Virus record (IMG/VR): IMGVR_UViG_3300045825_000093
Coordinates: 1 to 24,235 of that record
DNA: 24,235 nucleotides
Direction: 5' to 3' (one strand)
DNA from: a virus
Shown here: one piece after another, positions 21,696 through 24,235 of the stretch
Numbering within the stretch: the first letter of the stretch is position 1
How the letters are laid out: each line of letters opens with the position of its first letter
Notes under the pieces: generated by a model
Database searches by the model: none
Seen by the model: only the letters and a program-made list of their open reading frames with translations
What the model was told of the DNA's origin: nothing
Made by a program: the position numbers and the translations under genes

Positions 21696-24235
21696 ATGAT
21701 AACTAGAGTTCTAAGTAACGCAGGAGCACCTTTGGTAAAGCCAGATGGAACTCTTTTAGCAAATGTACAGGTATCTTTCTTACTAGTTAATAGTACGGGA
21801 GTACCTTGTTCAGTTTTCGATGCCCTTACAGGTGAGAGGGTAACAGGACGTGTAACTACTACTACGAATGCCCAGGGTATATTTAGTATACCTCTATGGC
21901 CAAATGATCGTGGTGAGGTAGCTAGCCAGTATACTTGTATAATTGACTCGTATGGTGCGACGCCCTTCTCAGCAGGTGTGCCATCGGGGTCCCAGACCCT
22001 AACTTGGCTTCAATTTAAAACTTCAGGATTGCCTATTACTCCCCAGGTAGTAACAGCTATTACTGCGTATATCACTCAGTTAGAAGCCGATGTAGCATTA
22101 ACTCATGCTGATGTAGTTTTAACTCATGCTGATGTAGTTTTAACTCATGCTGATGTAGCATTAACTCATGCTGATGTAGCATTAACTCATGCTGATGTAG
22201 TTTTAACTCATGCTGATGTAATAACTGCTGGAACCAACGCAGGCACAGCAACAACTCAAGCTGGCACAGCAACAACTCAAGCGGGTATTGCATCTAGTGC
22301 GGCTTTAACAGCAACAAACGCAGCGGCAGCATTAGACGCGGCTTTGGCATCCTTCCGCAGTAAGTATCTTGGCAGTTTTACCACTGATCCCACCCTTGAT
22401 GGTAACGGAAATGCTTTAGTTTCAGGAGCAGAATACTTCAATTCCGTTTCTACTAAACTACGGTTCTATTCCGGTACGGCTTGGGTAGATTACGATGCCA
22501 CCGCTCAAGTTGAAATGAGCAATGCAGCTCTATCCGCAATAGCGGCAGCAGGTAGCGCATCGGCAGCAGGGACATGGGCAACGGCTGCAGCGGCATCACT
22601 CGTAGCAGCCACAACACAAGCGGCTCTGGCAACGACAAACGGACAGGCTCAGGTTACTTTAGCAACAACTCAATCAAATAACGCCGGAACATTTGCCTCC
22701 GCAGCATCATCGAGCGCAGCCACTGCCCTACAGGCAGCGGGAACAGCAACTCAGTACAGTACCGCCCTCGCAGCGATTGCCAGTCAGACGGCGATTGTTC
22801 CTGCCGCGACGGTGACGGGGTTTAATGGTACGGTAGTCGCATCCTATATCTACGACACTCGCACTGAATCAGACGGCGGGGCTTGGCGTAAGCGTTGCCA
22901 GAATACCTCTTGGTACAATGAGACTGTTTACGGGAAGTACTTGGGTGAGTGGAAAGATGAAGCCACAGCCAGAACTATAGGTAATTCTGTATATGGGCCT
23001 GAGTTGGTCGTTAATGGACAGTTTAATTCAGATGTTAGCAGTTGGTTCGCTCAGACAGGAAATCCTGTATATGGCTCCACCATAGCCTACAGTAATGGTA
23101 CCTTGCAAGTAACTCCTAATGGTACTTTTGGCATAGCTTATCAGACACTCTCCGGGCTAGTCTCAGGCAATGTGTATCGTGTCTCAGCACAATCTGTTCC
23201 AGGCGCTAGATTTGATATATCTCTCAACCCCGGGTATCCTAATGGAAACGCATTCTTCAGCTCTACTACGAATTCCGCAGGTATAGTGGAAGGATATTTT
23301 GTGGCAAGCTCTGCACCTACGTACGTAGCGTTATTTTCTTTGGTCAGCACAACAACTTCTTGGGATAACATCTCAGTCAAACAAGTAACCGCCCAGAACG
23401 CCACAACCACCGACTACTTTCACAATACCACAGACGGCAAGTTCTACGCACTGAAGGCCACATCAGGTGTAACTGAGGTTTTCCGTGGCAATCGTAGAGA
23501 ATTCCCAGAAGTTGTTGCCATAACTGCTGAAGCTGGTCGCGTGATTATCTGGGATTTGACGGATAGTAGTAGGCCTATGTGGCGTTCATTTCCGCCAAAT
23601 GTTGGTGTATTTGCAAGCATAGGGGTTGGTAGCTATTTACTTACTAGTATTTCTGCCATACATGGTCAGATGTTTATTGGCGTTGGTGGTGCGGCAGGTT
23701 CTGGTATTTTTATTGCAAATTTTATACTTGACAGATTTAACATATATTCGAGTGCTGGCTATTATGGAGGGGCTCCCGGAACTATAGGTGGTTCACAGCT
23801 AGCCCAGTCCCCTACTATAAAAATTAGTAACGTATCCCTGATCAATAATATCGTCAACTCCATCGCAGCCACAGTCCTTCCAAACGCACCCATAGACCCT
23901 GCGACTGGTCTGCCTATACCTACTATTTACGTTGGAACTGCAGGTGGAGTCTCACGAATCGCAGATGATGGTACTGTTAGCTCAACTGCTTCACAGAATG
24001 TTCAAAAAGTAGTGATTGATGGAATATTTGTAAAGGCATCGTCGGGCGCAAATAACGCTGTGGCGTCATGGCTGCTTACTGATGCCCTGCCTACTGGTTC
24101 TGGCGCCACATATATAAATAATGCTGGCTGGAATAAGGCAACCTACTATTCGACAAGTGGTTCAATTCCTGCAATTCTTGGGGCGAATGGGCAGGCTGTT
24201 AGAGGTGTGATTGGCGCATACACTGGGCTTGCCTT
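21696..24235 (+). CDS. Large tail fibre protein (3' end beyond the window)
   Basis: The frame is open from ATG 21696 (ribosome site AAAGGA, 21685-21690) to the window end, at least 846 residues. Residues about 1-115 form an N-terminal attachment domain (NVQVSFLLVN, WPNDRGEVASQYTCIIDSYG). Residues about 131-195 are 7-residue repeats. Then comes a T7-fibre-like segment (SKYLGSFTTDPTLDGNGNALVSGAEYFN, 226-253), an Ala-rich helix, a CBM_4_9-like module (about 433-565, ELVVNGQFNSDVSSWF, WDNISVKQV), and a distal beta-rich part (EAGRVIIWDLT, IYVGTAGGVSRIADDGTV) that may be a propeller. It lies directly after the peptidase gene. From about 22230 the DNA is GC-richer than the first 500 bases. Confidence 0.85.
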   Translation, partial: MITRVLSNAGAPLVKPDGTLLANVQVSFLLVNSTGVPCSVFDALTGERVTGRVTTTTNAQGIFSIPLWPNDRGEVASQYTCIIDSYGATPFSAGVPSGSQTLTWLQFKTSGLPITPQVVTAITAYITQLEADVALTHADVVLTHADVVLTHADVALTHADVALTHADVVLTHADVITAGTNAGTATTQAGTATTQAGIASSAALTATNAAAALDAALASFRSKYLGSFTTDPTLDGNGNALVSGAEYFNSVSTKLRFYSGTAWVDYDATAQVEMSNAALSAIAAAGSASAAGTWATAAAASLVAATTQAALATTNGQAQVTLATTQSNNAGTFASAASSSAATALQAAGTATQYSTALAAIASQTAIVPAATVTGFNGTVVASYIYDTRTESDGGAWRKRCQNTSWYNETVYGKYLGEWKDEATARTIGNSVYGPELVVNGQFNSDVSSWFAQTGNPVYGSTIAYSNGTLQVTPNGTFGIAYQTLSGLVSGNVYRVSAQSVPGARFDISLNPGYPNGNAFFSSTTNSAGIVEGYFVASSAPTYVALFSLVSTTTSWDNISVKQVTAQNATTTDYFHNTTDGKFYALKATSGVTEVFRGNRREFPEVVAITAEAGRVIIWDLTDSSRPMWRSFPPNVGVFASIGVGSYLLTSISAIHGQMFIGVGGAAGSGIFIANFILDRFNIYSSAGYYGGAPGTIGGSQLAQSPTIKISNVSLINNIVNSIAATVLPNAPIDPATGLPIPTIYVGTAGGVSRIADDGTVSSTASQNVQKVVIDGIFVKASSGANNAVASWLLTDALPTGSGATYINNAGWNKATYYSTSGSIPAILGANGQAVRGVIGAYTGLA
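22086..22220 (+). repeat. 21-bp tandem repeat encoding ADV(A/V)LTH heptads
   Basis: Six full 21-bp units (starting at 22086, 22107, 22128, 22149, 22170 and 22191) and a partial seventh (22212) encode A-D-V-A/V-L-T-H. Units differ almost only at GCA/GTT in codon four. The 7-residue period suggests a trimeric coiled-coil shaft in the fibre. Such repeats can expand or contract by slippage. Confidence 0.9.
22239..22280 (+). repeat. Second 21-bp tandem repeat encoding AGTATTQ (two copies)
   Basis: Two nearly identical 21-bp units (22239-22259 and 22260-22280) encode AGTATTQ twice and continue the same 7-residue period with a different sequence. They follow the first repeat array after a short linker and keep the fibre frame. 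Confidence 0.75.

Noticed and set aside
22086-22220. Regular repeats as a possible CRISPR array
   Set aside because: Units are contiguous 21-bp copies without spacers and stay in frame in a coding gene.
22072-22293. Minus-strand frame with repeated LHQHEL residues
   Set aside because: It is only the reverse reading of the 21-bp tandem repeat of the fibre gene.
23141-23410. 89-residue frame on the - strand near the window end
   Set aside because: It is antisense to the fibre CBM-like module and shows no ribosome site or recognisable motif.
23728-23733. TTGACA preceded by TTTTATAC, like the promoter at 7805
   Set aside because: No -10-like box lies 15-19 bases downstream, and the site is within fibre coding sequence.

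Overview
The window is a stretch of the late (morphogenesis) region of a tailed phage or prophage with a long, flexible, lambda-type siphovirus tail. The gene order tail tube, G, GT (by frameshift), tape measure, M, L, K, I, J is the canonical lambda tail order, and L, K, I and J are recognisable from their own motifs. A lambda-type tail tip implies a Gram-negative host. I cannot name the host species. The backbone is AT-rich, with heavy use of CTA, AGT, ACT and GTA codons. All genes are on the + strand. No integrase, tRNA, att site or CRISPR was seen.

Layout. 1-77: tail end of an upstream head-tail or tail gene. 143-1573: major tail tube protein. 1651-2435: the tail assembly chaperones, with an in-frame slippery heptamer that joins the two reading frames. 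2467-7362: a 1631-residue tape measure protein, predicting a tail of about 245 nm. 7432-7794: gpM. 7862-16373: the tail tip genes L, K, I and J, with J split over two reading frames. 16373-18237: a receptor-binding fibre and a small partner. 18234-18767: a membrane-anchored protein of unknown role. 18838-21168: a second transcription unit with a membrane/coiled-coil protein, a spike-base-like protein, a carbohydrate-binding tail protein and a small hypothetical. 21155-21686: a 42-residue membrane microprotein overlapping an M15-type peptidase, probably a lysis pair. 21696 to the end: a large tail fibre that runs out of the window.

Control. Hairpin terminators follow the tube gene and the chaperones, which fits their high expression compared with the tape measure. 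A near-consensus promoter with an extended -10 lies just before L. From there to 18767 every gene overlaps the next by 1-14 bases, so L-K-I-J-J2-fibre-partner-membrane protein look like one translationally coupled unit. A perfect consensus promoter (TTGACA-17-TATAAT), overlapped by a 13-bp inverted repeat, starts the second unit.

The most unusual content is the elaboration of the tail tip. SPRY-like domains are inserted in the middle of L and occur again in the second half of J. Two further beta-rich domains are inserted in J. Carbohydrate-binding-like domains recur in three separate fibre proteins. The host-recognition parts sit on GC-richer islands in the AT-rich backbone, as if swapped in. 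The reading is by eye from sequence and motifs; no alignment or structure prediction was run.
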